Origin: Podarcis raffonei | Lineage: Eukaryota > Chordata > Lepidosauria > Squamata > Lacertidae | DNA: 64,000 nt | Assembly: GCF_027172205.1 (NCBI RefSeq) | Contig: NC_070614.1 | Span: 38,942,001-39,006,000, forward strand | Reading direction: 5' to 3' | In this document: positions 12,177-23,299 of the stretch, in pieces | How the letters are laid out: each line of letters begins with the position of its first letter | Position numbering within the stretch: position 1 is the stretch's first letter | Notes under the pieces: generated by a model | What the model saw: only the letters and a program-made list of their open reading frames with translations | Told to the model about the DNA's origin: nothing | Database searches by the model: none | Translations under genes and position numbers: made by a program

Positions 12177-12959
12177 TTTTTTTGTTACAGCACAGTACTG
12201 TAACTCCCAGAGGCTGAGATCGTAGCAAATAGCACTCAGGAGGAAAGAAAGGCACCAAAGACAGGTTGTGAGAGGTTAAGATATGTCGAACCTGTTTCAG
12301 ACCGAGCCCCAGGACATGGGTACCTTAAAATAACAACCACCAGTGCTTTTTTTCTTCAAAAATTGTTTAGGGGTACTCTCATTTTCCTACTCATATTGAA
12401 ATACTGCCCCTCAATCAGGCCAAACTTAGATTCACAAAATGTTTAGGGGTATGCACACCCCTGCGTGCCCCCAGAAAAAAGCAGTGACAACAACAAATAT
12501 AATAATAAATGTTAACAACAACACCCCATTCAGATGGGCAGATAATCTGCCCATCTGACTCCAGTGTTTTTATTGAAATTACTGGTGTGGTTTTAATAAT
12601 ATATATATATAATTCTATCAGTGTTTAATTGTTTTTAAATGATCGTTTCTTCTATATTTTTAGCAGTTCCTATTTTTAGCTGTAAACTACATTGATTCCC
12701 GTGAGGGGGAAAAAGTGGTGTATAACTAACTAACTTTAACTAACTATAATCCTTTAAAAAATATAATAATGCAGTTGTTCACTACAAAGAATTAGGGGTG
12801 ATATTCAATCTTAGTCTTGTTCAGAGAGTAGAGTCCATTGATTTCAGTCCGCTGATTTCTGAGATGACTATAATTGAATATCACCCATAACTCCTTGTGG
12901 TGAACAACTACACTTTTATCTGATTTGTCTATTGGTTTCAGTGGGTGTACTATTCTGAG

Positions 12960-13085
12960 TAGGACTTAGGCTGCATATACAGCCCATTCTTTCCCTCAAA
13001 GAATTCTGGGCTCCGTAGTTTGTTGAGGGCTGCTGGGAATTGTAACTCTGTGAGGGGTAAACTACAAAGCCCATAATTCTTTGAG
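12960..13085. mobile_element. Palindromic MITE copy (aattctttgaggg family)
   Basis: The arms ctcaaagaattctgggc and cccataattctttgagg mirror each other around gctgctgggaattgtaac. Same family as 2,108-2,432. Confidence 0.55.
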
Positions 13086-13838
13086 GGAAAGAAAGTGATT
13101 TGAATACACTTTTACAGGTATTTTTTACAGAGCTGAGATACCACCCTACGTAAGCAATTAGGAAATGGTATGACACAGAAACATACAAATAAATAAATCC
13201 CATGCATCTCAGAAAATTGTAAGTATTAAGATTAAAAAGGAAAGGGGGAGAGTTTAGGTAAATAAGGTTTGTGTTTTTGTGTGATTTATTGATTCAGCCA
13301 GCCCTTTCCCAGGTCTTTCTCCCAATTAACTGTCTTCCCCAGACATGTCTGCTTGCAATTTGGGACTGGGTCTGGTATTCTATTTGGTTCTCAAATGGGC
13401 TGCCAATTTCCTCCCTCCACAGCTGCTTTGCTTTCTCCCCACAACTATACTTTCTTAGTATGCAGCAAGGATTGGCTATTCAGTGGGTCTCTCCCACCCC
13501 CCCTTCCCTGCTGTCCTCCCTGTCTGCACCCTTACCATGTGTCCAGATATTTATAGTTCTGTGGAGCAGACAAGCGTGGCTGACCCGTCCCTTACTGCTT
13601 CTTCTAGCCCTAGAAGAAAAGAAGACAGAGCATTCGGGGTAATAATGGCTGCAACGCAATGGGGGAGGAAAGCGGGTGGGCTTGAGAGAGACAAAGAGAA
13701 GGGGTATGTGTGTGAGAGAGAGACAGAATATTGACTGAGATGAATTTCTTTACCCACCTGTGCTGTGGTTTGTGGCCCTGCACTGCTGTGCGAGAAATGC
13801 ACTTTGTACATGCTCCAAGGCACACTTTGCTTTCTGAT

Positions 13839-14083
13839 TACAGTGGTATCTCGGTTTAAGAACAGTCCGGTTTAAGAACGATTTGGTTTACAAACTCCGC
13901 AAAACTGGAAATAGTGTCCCGGTTTGAGAACTTTACCTCGGTCTAAGAACGGAATCCAAATGGTGGAAGGGCACCGGCGGTAGGAGGCCTCATTAGGAAA
14001 AGTGCACCTCAGTTTAAGAACAGTTTCGGTTTAAGAACAGACTTCTGGAACAGATTAAGTTCGTAAACTGAGGTACCACTGTA
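13839..14083. mobile_element. TA-flanked CAGTGGTA MITE, second copy
   Basis: It begins ta-cagtggtatctcgg and ends ctgaggtaccactg-ta. The interior repeats ggtttaagaac several times. It is longer than, and diverged from, the 11,210 copy. Confidence 0.75.
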
Positions 14084-14804
14084 TTTGATATGTCCCAGCA
14101 TTGGGTGTCTCTGCTAAAAACAAGTGCAGGCTGTGTCTTGATCGATATGTTATATATGTCAGATTTTCTGCAAGAGGACAGAACTTTGGTTAAAACTGAG
14201 TAATGGTTAGAGTGACCGATGAGGACAGTTTCAAATCTTCAGTCTGCCACCACAAAGCTCACAGTCTGGCCTTGGGCCCATCACCTTCTCTCAGCCTAAG
14301 CTACCTCACGGGATTGTTGTGAAGAGAAAAGAGCGGGAGAAGAGAAGACAGAATAGAAATGTAATAATTAAACAAATGCTCTAACATATGGCGCCGACAA
14401 ACAAGCTCCTAAATTCCTATTTGATCCTGCTCACAGATGTCTCTCCCTAACCTTTCAACTAAAATGATGTGGATTCCTGTTTCATTCAGATCCAATCTTT
14501 CCCACCTGTATTTATGATGGCAGGGGGGATTTTTAACATTATCCTTTTGTCCTGCATTAAAGGCTGTGGCAGAAGAGGCTCTGTGGGAGGTGTGCGCACA
14601 CATCATGCCCATAAAGGATAGCGCTGCTTCGTCACAGGGGCCCAGAGAGAGCAGAGGCGGCTGCAGTCTGCAGAACTGTGCATTGCCGTGCATGTGGAAT
14701 ATAGAAGATTGTCTTACCATAGGAGAAGTGTGTTATTAGAGAGAGGTCTGAAGAGGATGTTGGCATATTGTGGTTGGGCAGCACATAGAATTGGGGGCTG
14801 CAGT

Positions 14805-14935
14805 GCGTACAGAGCACATACCCCAAAAAAGAATCCTGGGAACTGTAGTTTATTAAGGAGGCTGGGGATTGTAGCTCTGTGAGGGGGCAAACTACAGTTC
14901 CCATGTGCTTTAAATGTGGTGTGTGCGCCTGCTGC
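14805..14935. mobile_element. Palindromic MITE copy
   Basis: The phrases aaagaatcctgggaactgta and ctacagttcccatgtgc mirror each other around a central ggattgtagctctgtg. Confidence 0.5.
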
Positions 14936-16048
14936 CTGTGTTTGAGGTGCGTGGTGAGTGTCGAGGTCTTCTCACTGTATGTGGGTGAAAGTGCATAATC
15001 CAGTGGTGCAGAGATGGTGCACACAAGTGACACAGGTGTGTGAACAGCCGGGTATTAAAATGTGGAGATGACATGATCCTGTTTGTGTAAAGGGCGGGCA
15101 GCATTAAGCAGGTGCAGAAATACCCCTGTGTAGGTAAGTATTTATACTGTGGTCCAACAGGTATCTGGACAAGGATGTTGCATACACAGATTTGTGTTTA
15201 TATAAACAGCTTTACGACAGAGTTTATTCCTGTTTCTTTTGTAAACCTAAACTAGTTTCAAACCGATTTAACTAGAAAGATCAGTTATTTGGTGAGGGCA
15301 CTGGTCATTTCCTCCCCTCTCATCCTTATAGATTTATAACTACCAGGGTTATTATTTAAAGGGGAAATTCAGGCCACTTTAGAGCATCTCGTCTAGGCAT
15401 GTCTTCAGAAAACACTTGTCACTTGCCACAGACTTTATGGGAGGGGATGTTGTCTGTGAGAGAAGTTGTTAGTTGCCTTTCGAATGCACCCATCTCAAGG
15501 CAACGTACAGGAGACAACTGAAACAGCTAAAAACACTTAAAAACAACACAGAAAATGGTAGATGTGTTTTTAAAAACAATACAAAATAAACACCAGCGGC
15601 AGAGATCTTTTCATCCAGCTGGAAAAGCCTGTTGGAGCAAGAATGTCTTCAATTGTTTCCAGAAAGTTCAGAGAGTGGGCGCTTGTCGTATCTTGACAGG
15701 AATGCTATTCCACAGAACAGGGGCAGCCCCACTGGAAGCCCTGCTCTGAGTAACTGTGGAGTAATAAATAAATGCAATTTTTAAAAAAGCATATGGAAGA
15801 AAGTGATCCTTAAGATCCCCAGAACCTAAGCTCTTTAAGGATTAAGCCGCATCCCAAGTTTTTCACACAATTGACCAACACAACTGCAGCCTTCTGGCCT
15901 TGGAAGATAATAGCCACATGCCTTTCTGTGTGCATTTGCAGATATATACCAGCAGGAGGCGACATTGCAACCCACCTGAACAGAGGACGCCGCCAATTAG
16001 TGGCCATCTTGGGGAACTGCACTTCCGCCACACCAGCTCTGTATTCAA

Positions 16049-19000
16049 ATGCACCCCTTGCTTGGTCTGGTGCATCGCCATCCTTGGTTGGCGAATGTTG
16101 TTGCCTACGGCACACTGTTTTCAGCCGCAGATGCAGCCCAGCAGAGGTTGGCTAAGCCGAGCCAGGATCCCTGCAGACACGACGCGTTGGATCTGAAGCA
16201 GACGGCAAAAGTGGCGCTGGTCGGGTTCACATTCCACGCCAACTTCAATTACGTCTGGTTCCGGAGCCTGGAGCGCCTTCTTCCAGGAGTGAAGGTGACC
16301 ACGGTGATAGCAAAGGTCGCTTGCGACCAGGTCATCGCTGCGCCAATCACCATTGGGGCTTTTTACACTGGTGAGAGACAACAGGGGGCTGGAGGGGGCT
16401 GGAGAGCTCTTTGGAGAGCTCCCTTTCTCTTTATTTTTTATATTCAAAATTAAAACAAGACATATTATCCAAAAACATATCATCCTTGTTTCCCCCCCAT
16501 TTTTCCTCCCTCCCCCCCCAAACCCACCCGCCCCCCAACTTCCCTCAGTTCCAGTCTTTGGTTTCTCTGAGACTGCTGTTTTCTGCATGTTACAAAGTTG
16601 TATAGATCCTCAAACTATTTAGCTGATTATTATCAATAAAAAGTTTGTGAATGTTTATGCTTCCCTCCCTTTCTCAGGTCTCTCTCTCCTGGATGGTGAA
16701 AGCAACATATTTGGGAAGCTGCAGGAGAAGTTTTGGCCAACGTACAAGGTAATAATAACAGCTCTGTAGATTCTGTGCTAGGCTGTTACAGCAAAGAAAC
16801 ACGCAAACAGAAAAAAGAGGGCATTGTGGCACCATAAAGACTAGTTTTTCAGAATCCCAGGCCGGGCTGGGACCTGGAGGGTGGGTCACTGATTTCTACT
16901 CCAGTGGGGAGTTTCCGTTCGACAAAGTGTAGGATCATGGCAATGAAAATAATAAATAGAGTTGGGGAAACCCTGTTTAACACCTGATCCCACTGAGAAT
17001 GGTTCACTTTGAGAGCCATTGTTATCTGAAATTGTTGCTGTCATATTATCATGGAGGAACCGAATGATGTTTAAAAATTTATCTGGGCAGCCAATTTTCA
17101 GAATGACAGTCCACAGGGCATTACGATTTACAGTGTCAAAAGCCTTAAAAGGTAAAGGGTAAAGGGACCCCTGACCATTAGGTCCAGTCACAGACGACTC
17201 TGGGGTTGCGGCACTCATCTCGCTTTATTGGCCCAGGGAGCCGGCGTACAGCTGGTCATGTGGCCAGCATGACTAAGCCGCTTCTGGCGAACCAGAGCAG
17301 CACACAGAAACGCCGTTTACCTTCCTGCCTGAGCGGTACCTATTTATCTACTTGCACTTTGAGGTGCTTTCGAACTGCTAGGTTGGCAGGAGCACGGACT
17401 GAACAACGGGAGGTCACCCCATCGCGGGGATTCGAACCGCCAACCTTCTGCTCAGCAAGTCCTAGGCTCTGTGGTTTAACCCACAGCGCCACCTGTGTCC
17501 CTGTCGAAAGCCTTATTCAGGTCAATAAACGCCATATACAGGGGTTGGTTTTGCTCTCTGCATTTTTCTTGAAGATGTCAAGCGGTGAAAATCATGTCCA
17601 CTGTCCCCCTAGAAGGCCGGAAACCATTTTGGGATTCAGGAAGGGTCACCTCGGATATTGTTAAGGACAGTTTACTAAGATCCTTGCAAGAATTTTGCCG
17701 GCCGCAGCTAATACAGAGATGCCTCGATAGTTTCCACAATCAGTTCTGTCACCTTTTTTAAACAGATTGATAATTTTGGCATCCCTAAAGTCTGCTGGGA
17801 TCTCTTCTCTTTCCCAGATTTTTCGATAGTAGCAGGGGCCCATTATCTGAATTTCCCAGAAACAACTGAAGATATTTTTTTTCCTCCTGTCAAGATTTCT
17901 CAGCTGGTTAGACAGGTCTCTGTTGAGGTGTGTGTGTCCATTTTGTATCATTCTTAAACTAATCTTCAGTTATTTTTGTGACTTTTCCGTTATATTTTAT
18001 GCCTCACCTTGGGACAGATGTGGAAGCCGATTAATAAATAACTTTGGTGCACAGTCTGTCAGCCATTTTGTTACGGTAGCTTCTGATCCTTGGTGCCTCA
18101 GGAGTAGCTGCTGTGGACTCCGCAGCAAAGTCCTGCAACTCCTTAGTGTGAAATCCAAGAACTATTGAGGAACTTCAACTTTAACCCTTATGTTAAATTT
18201 GTTATTTATTTATTTTCCCCCAATTTAGGCTGGTGTGCTGTGTTGGACCTTGTTCCAGGTATGTATTGTGGTCCGTGCTTTCCTTCTCTGAATGAGCTGG
18301 AAGCCTTGCCAGCTTCCCCACCCCCACCCCCAAACAAAGCTCCTGTGCCAATAGACAACTGTAAGAGAGACAAGCAGGTTTTTCCTGCCATAAAGGGATA
18401 AAGCATTCGGAAAAACATTCCCCTGCTTCATTTCTGCTAGTCAGGGAGCTGCTGAAAAGCAAACCTCAAATATTTGAAATGCATCACTTCCTTCCCAGTT
18501 GCCCTAGGAATACACTGGACTTTTGAAAGCCTGCTGGGAATGAAATTGTTTATTTGTTCCAACAATCTGTACACCGCTTAATCATAGCTGTCTCTCAGGA
18601 GACCCAAAACAATAAGATTACATACGAATTAAAACTATAAAAACAGAATTCAGTTAGAAAGCCTGCTGGAGGGTGGTTTGGGTTTGGGGTTGTTTTATTT
18701 TGTTTTGGGCTTCAGAAAGTGCCAGAAGTTTAACAGAGTGGTTGTATTTTGGGGCCTGCCATCAAGAAAGCAGCCTTGTACCCAGTCATACCATTGGTCC
18801 CCCTAGCTCAGTATAGTCTATGCTGATTGGCAGGAGCTGTCCAGGGTTTCAGACAAGGATCTCTCCCAGGCCAGGGACCTTCTGAACGCAAAGCAGATGC
18901 TCTACCACTGAGCCCATGGACTTTGAGAAGGATTGCCCTAAAAGAGACTGACTGGAGATCCAGGTGATCTCAAGGATGGCCTTCACCCTATAACCTTCAT

Positions 19001-19636
19001 ATATGCTAATATATGCTTTGGAGGTCCTGCTCACATGCCCGTTAGTAAGGCCAGTTAGGCTAGCAGGGACTTTCCCGTGGTGGCCCCACAGTTATGAAAC
19101 TTGTGATTGGCTTATGCTTGGCCGCTTCAGCACAGACTTTTAAGAGGGCCTTGAACATCTCTCTCTCCCTTCACTACTGCCTTTTCTTTAGACTGGTAAT
19201 GACTCAGAGCAGTTTCCCCGAAATAATCATACGCCTACTTTGTGTGCCTAGCGCATACAGGAGCACTCTTTTTATGTACTTCTTTTTGTGAGGGTTTGGC
19301 CACAAAGAGCAGTTTATAAGATATTTGAAAGAACAACAAACAAGTATGCGATAAGCACAAGAGGTATCACCGCTAGTCTAAGAGGCACACACAGAGCTAC
19401 CTTCCCCAAGACCAGGCACAGGCAAACTCTGGCCCTCCAGATATTTGAGACTACAATTCCCATCATCCCTAGCTAACAGGACCAGTGGTCAGGGATGATG
19501 GGAACAACCACCGCCTTGTACAGCACCCTGAGCTCCTTGGGAATTGTATACTCAATCAGTCAATAAAATAATACCAGGAACAATCAGAGCATGTGCTTCT
19601 GTCCAAGAACCATTGGCGGTTTATGTTCCTCCCTCC

Positions 19637-19689
<53 letters not shown>

Positions 19690-19902
19690 CACCAGGCAGT
19701 GAATTTTGCTCTTGTGCCACCCCTGTTGCGCACAGCCTACGTGGGGGCCTGCTCCTTCCTTTGGACGGCATTTCTCTGCTACCTGCGCCAAACTGATGCC
19801 CACGACACCACCTCCCAGCTCTTCCAGGCGGTGCCAGGCTTGGCCGGGCTGTTTCCACCCAGGGCAGGAGAGAATCAAGTAAAGCTGCCGTCTGAGAAGT
19901 GA
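16049..19902 (+). CDS. MPV17L: MPV17-like membrane protein (MPV17L-like), 4 coding exons, 209 aa
   Basis: Coding exons are 16049-16370, 16678-16748, 18229-18258 and 19696-19902; the spliced frame is open and gives 209 residues (human MPV17L is about 196). The protein belongs to the Mpv17/PMP22 family of small multi-pass membrane proteins. MPV17L itself is tied to mitochondria or peroxisomes and to reactive-oxygen handling. Visible family marks are RHPWLANVVAYGTLFSAAD near the N-terminus, FHANFNYVWFRSLERLLPG, CDQVIAAPI, GKLQEKFWPTYK across exon 2, and NFALVPPLLRTAYVGACSFLW near the C-terminus. The start was chosen because it sits just before the conserved RHPW. Its Kozak context is weak, and a possible acceptor at about 15,940 suggests a further 5' UTR exon. 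Exon 3 is only 30 nt. The acceptor of exon 4 is preceded by a long (TC)n tract. MPV17L2 was considered, but FHANFNYVW favours MPV17L; a lizard-specific paralogue is possible. Confidence 0.85.
16895..17955 (-). mobile_element. LINE reverse-transcriptase fragment, split by a SINE
   Basis: Minus-strand frames on the two sides of a SINE read as one non-LTR reverse transcriptase. Right of the SINE are KKGDRTDCGNYRGISVL and AGKILARILVN. Left of it are KAFDTVNRNALWTV, then IIRFLHDNMTA and GVKQG. The order fits motifs that precede the catalytic aspartates, which I do not see. The copy is broken by stops and truncated. It lies in intron 2 of the MPV17L-like gene, antisense to it. The clade is uncertain. 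Confidence 0.75.
17149..17502 (-). repeat. Sauria/POM-type SINE nested in a LINE
   Basis: A full SINE in minus orientation sits inside the reverse-transcriptase fragment. The short duplication AAAGCCTT flanks it on both sides, marking the insertion point. Confidence 0.85.
18785..18918 (-). repeat. tRNA-derived SINE (ctctaccactgagcc type), partial
   Basis: The right end, gcaaagcagatgctctaccactgagcc, is an inverted tRNA-like head, and the left part carries cagtatagtctatgctgattggc. Relatives lie at 33,285, 49,725, 53,543 and 60,180. It is not a functional tRNA gene. Confidence 0.6.
19412..19505. mobile_element. Palindromic hAT-like MITE, partial
   Basis: The phrase ctggccctccagatatttga is followed by actacaattcccatcatccc and a mirrored gtcagggatgatggga. 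The right arm is missing. Confidence 0.5.
19640..19685. repeat. (TC)n microsatellite in a splice-acceptor tract
   Basis: An almost pure TC dinucleotide run ends about 10 bases before the acceptor of exon 4 of the MPV17L-like gene, so it forms the polypyrimidine tract. Confidence 0.9.
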
Positions 19903-20499
19903 CCAAAGGGCCGTGCTGTGGTTTTCTCGGCACCCCATCTCCATTTCTAGTTCTTGGTCTCTGCAAACTTTGCCCAGGGAATGGAGGGAGATTTGTCTCC
20001 TTATATTAACCCCCTCACGCCCACCTGCTTCAAAACACAGCCTGCTCCTCATGCTGCACCAGTATAGGAACATACAACTGCAAATGTGAGAAGCAGGGCC
20101 TTTACAACAATGGCCCCAAGGCTAAGGGAATGCTTTTCCCCTTGAGGCCTTCATGCCTTCTGAAAGACATACCATGAGCCATCTTTTAGGGATGCTGTAA
20201 AGATTGCAGCAAGATTAAGAGGAAGAGGAATGCTTTGAACACTCTAAAACGCTTTATAAATTCTGGCTGCACCCTGGACAAACACTGGGCAGTTGAACAA
20301 AAGATCATTATTCCCCTATCTCTTTCCCCTCTCTTTCCCCCCAACCACATAATGTCTACAACGTCAACAGTGTCTCGTACCAAATGTAAACAAACTGCAA
20401 AAAAGAATATATGAACTGAAAGTAGAGACGCTGTATGTATTTTCTTCCTTGTTTTGTTACGCAAGAAAATCTTCAGTAAGAACAAACTTAAAACAACTG

Positions 20500-20505
20500 A
20501 ATAAA
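20500..20505 (+). promoter_or_regulatory. Likely poly(A) signal of the MPV17L-like gene
   Basis: AATAAA lies about 600 bases after the stop codon and about 400 bases before the IZUMO2 start codon. It is the only canonical signal I see in that interval. Confidence 0.55.
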
Positions 20506-20544
20506 TGAATGCTGGCTGCATGCACACCACATATTTAAAGAACA

Positions 20545-20665
20545 TTTTTCCCTCCGAAAAATCCCGGGAACTGTAGTTTGTCAAGGGTGCTGGGAAATGT
20601 AGCTCTGTGAGGGTAAACTACAGCAGCCAGGATTCTAGATGTGGGGTTTGTGCTTTAAATATATG
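20545..20665. mobile_element. Palindromic MITE copy between two genes
   Basis: It carries aatcccgggaactgtagttt and the mirrored gtaaactacagcagccaggatt around a central aaatgtagctctgtgag. It fills much of the short gap between MPV17L-like and IZUMO2. Confidence 0.5.
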
Positions 20666-20851
20666 ATGGCCTCCACGGTTGGAGTCAGTAGGCTTCTGAA
20701 TATTATTTGATGGAAAGCACAGGATGTGAGAGGGCTCTAACCTTGGGGAGGAAAAACCGCCCCCCACCCCGGACTGAGGTGTCCCCATCTGTCCTCTCCC
20801 TATGCAAACCTAACCCTTGTCAGATGCCCCTTCCATAACTCGCCCCCACTG

Positions 20852-20866
20852 TGATGTCACTTCCTG
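20852..20866 (+). promoter_or_regulatory. CRE-like plus ETS-like composite upstream of IZUMO2
   Basis: TGATGTCACTTCCTG combines a CRE-like octamer with an ETS core, 39 bases before the start codon. An inverted, similar composite (ACAGGAAGTGATGTAA) lies before the third Izumo gene at 35,506-35,521. CREM-type factors drive many spermatid genes, but binding here is inference. Confidence 0.4.
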
Positions 20867-20904
20867 CGGAACCCTGAGGCGATCTCATTCCGCTTGGCTC
20901 CAGC

Positions 20905-23241
20905 ATGCCTCCCCTAGGACCGCTTTTGTGGCTTCTGCTTCTGGCCTGGTTTCCCATAAGCCTCCGGGGCTGCCTGCAGTGCGACCAAAAGTTCAAGGAG
21001 AATGTGGCCAAGCTCCGGACAGAGATTGTCCCGAGCAAGATCCAGGACAGCCGCCTCAAGGAGCGGGCCGAAGTGCTCCTCAGCGGTCTAGAGGGGAATT
21101 TCTTCCTGCACTATGCCACCAGCCAGTTTTCTGGCTTGGCAGGTATACAAGTTCCAGCTCTGCTTAGCTCAGGGTCCACACTAGACAATCAGGGGGCCTG
21201 AATTTCATGCTGATCATCTGACTGGGTGGTGACTGCATGGTTCTTACCCGGGCAGCATGAGTCATCCAAGGCTATTTCTTTATCTAGTAGGGATGGAGGA
21301 GAGAGCAGCTTCCATTTGAATTTAATGCCAGATGACCCTATTTCCACTTCCTGAAACAATGCGTGAACCAAAGTGCAGCTTTCCATCAAAATTCACACTT
21401 CTCCAAATGTTGTGATACAGTTAAAAAAAACAACAACTGCACAAATGTGGGCAAACAGCATAAAAGTGCATATAATCCTAAAAGTAACTTTTTAAAAAAT
21501 GCATTATGTTAGCAAGAATAATCTTAACGGGGACTTAAATAAAAATTACAAACTGACACAGAAACATTGCAAAAATAAGAATCCAAAATGGTCGCAGCCG
21601 TGCATCCCTACCAGCTATAGCCGTTGGTGGATTGCAGTGTGAAATGTAGCTGTCCAAGGATGACAGACTGGCTACCGCCCATCACATTTCTGATAACGAG
21701 CAACGTCTTTCTTCCCTCACTGTGTCCACACCATTTAATGAACTTTTCAAAAAAGACTTTCTTTGTGCATTTTTGTTCACCTGCATCACCTGAGAACTCT
21801 CCCTCTTCTTGGTGCACAAGGAATGTGGAGCAATAGTGGGGTTCTCATGCTGGCATTCACCAGGAAAAGATGGGTAAGGAGGTGGCAAGCTTTTTTGGGG
21901 GGAGAAGAGTTTGGGATTGGCAGCTGTTCCCCCAGGTCTGCTGGGTTGGTGGCAAGGTCAAAGGAGCTCCTGCAGGTCTGGCGCCAACCAAGAGTTCCCC
22001 CAGTGCCCTGACTCCCAGCACCAATCTTTGCTGCCCCTTTGCTTCACCACATTCCCTTGGGCAGCAAAGACACAGAAATTAGAGGGAGCTGGAGACCTGA
22101 GAGTGGCAGAGCTGGGTTCTGTGCTTGAGAACAGGACCTGCTTCTTCAACCTGCCGTGTAACACTGGCTGTGCACACACTCCTGTTTCCCTCCACCCAAA
22201 GTGCTCCCAGCGCTGGTTTGGGAAGCGGTGTACGCATAGCCACAATCCATATCTATCCTGTTGTTCAAAGTGTTTTTCCACCAGCCAGCTTTAATCCGAA
22301 TTGGAGAAAAAGAATGACTTGGCTGCGTCTTAATCCGGTAATGTGTACACAGCCTGTATGGGTGTTTAAACCCAAGTTTTTATCTGGAAAGATGCACAAT
22401 GCAGCTCTGCCTGGCCTCCCAGACTCTTTACAGCTGCCTGGTATTCTTGAAATCCCTCTGCCCTTTTCCCCTCCCAATTGTTGCTCTCTGCATATTCAGG
22501 CTCCAACAGTCTACACAGCATGGGTAGACAAACTAAGGCCCGGGGGCCGGATCCGGCCCAATCGCCTTCTCAATCCGGCCCTCAGGCAGTCCGGGAATCA
22601 GCGTGTTTTTACATGAGTAGAATGTGTGCTTCTGTTTAAAATGCATCTCTGGGTTATTTGTGGGGCATAGGAATTTGTTCATTTTCTTTTTTCCTGCAAA
22701 ATATAGTCCGGCCCCCCACAAGGTCTGAGGGACAGTGGACCGCCCCCCTGCTGAAAAAGTTTGCTGACCCCTGGTCTACAGCCACCCTTTTACTCCCCTT
22801 TCCCCCCAGTTAAGAGCAAAGTTGACGCCCTGATCCACGAGGCGAGGTTCAGCACGGAAAGTCTGCTTCAAACCCACCTGACAGGTGAGAATCCCGACTC
22901 CTCTCTCCCTCAGGTGCCCTTTTGCTGGGATTGAAGGTCCCGGGGCCTCATTTGCCAGAAAAAGGCCTCTTGGTCATTTACAGAATGAATTTGTAGGGGG
23001 CTCCCAATGTTACACACATCCCATGTATCTCGATCTACCCCCAAGACCAGGCTCTGTTGGATGAATTGGTTGAATTCCGGAGGAAAATGACTATGAAGCT
23101 CAAGGAAGCTTTAAAGGAACACCAAATGAAAGGTATCAAGTCTCCCCCAATTCTATGTATTATTTTATGTATTTTGTGTTTTTATGTTGCGATGTTATCC
23201 TGTGAGATGCCCTGAGACCTGTGGGTATATGGCGGTATGCA

Positions 23242-23299
<58 letters not shown>

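Larger units (their letters stand above)
6900..15900. other. Gene-poor stretch of LINE, SINE and MITE debris
   Basis: No coding exon was recognised on either strand. The stretch contains L2-type LINE ends, one SINE, several DNA-transposon MITEs and a long perfect inverted repeat at about 12.0-12.2 kb, all listed separately. The AT-rich part at 6.9-7.9 kb shows nothing I can name. A diverged LINE-like fragment may lie at about 15,640-15,750. Confidence 0.5.

Noticed and set aside
23051-23132. Alternative IZUMO2 exon 3 acceptor (gaccag|GCT)
   Set aside because: It would shift the frame and give an immediate stop; the ccccaag|ACC acceptor keeps phase 1.
23241-23298. Repeat arrays as possible CRISPR or centromeric repeats
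   Set aside because: The tandem units are simple di-, tri- and tetranucleotide microsatellites, with no spacer structure.
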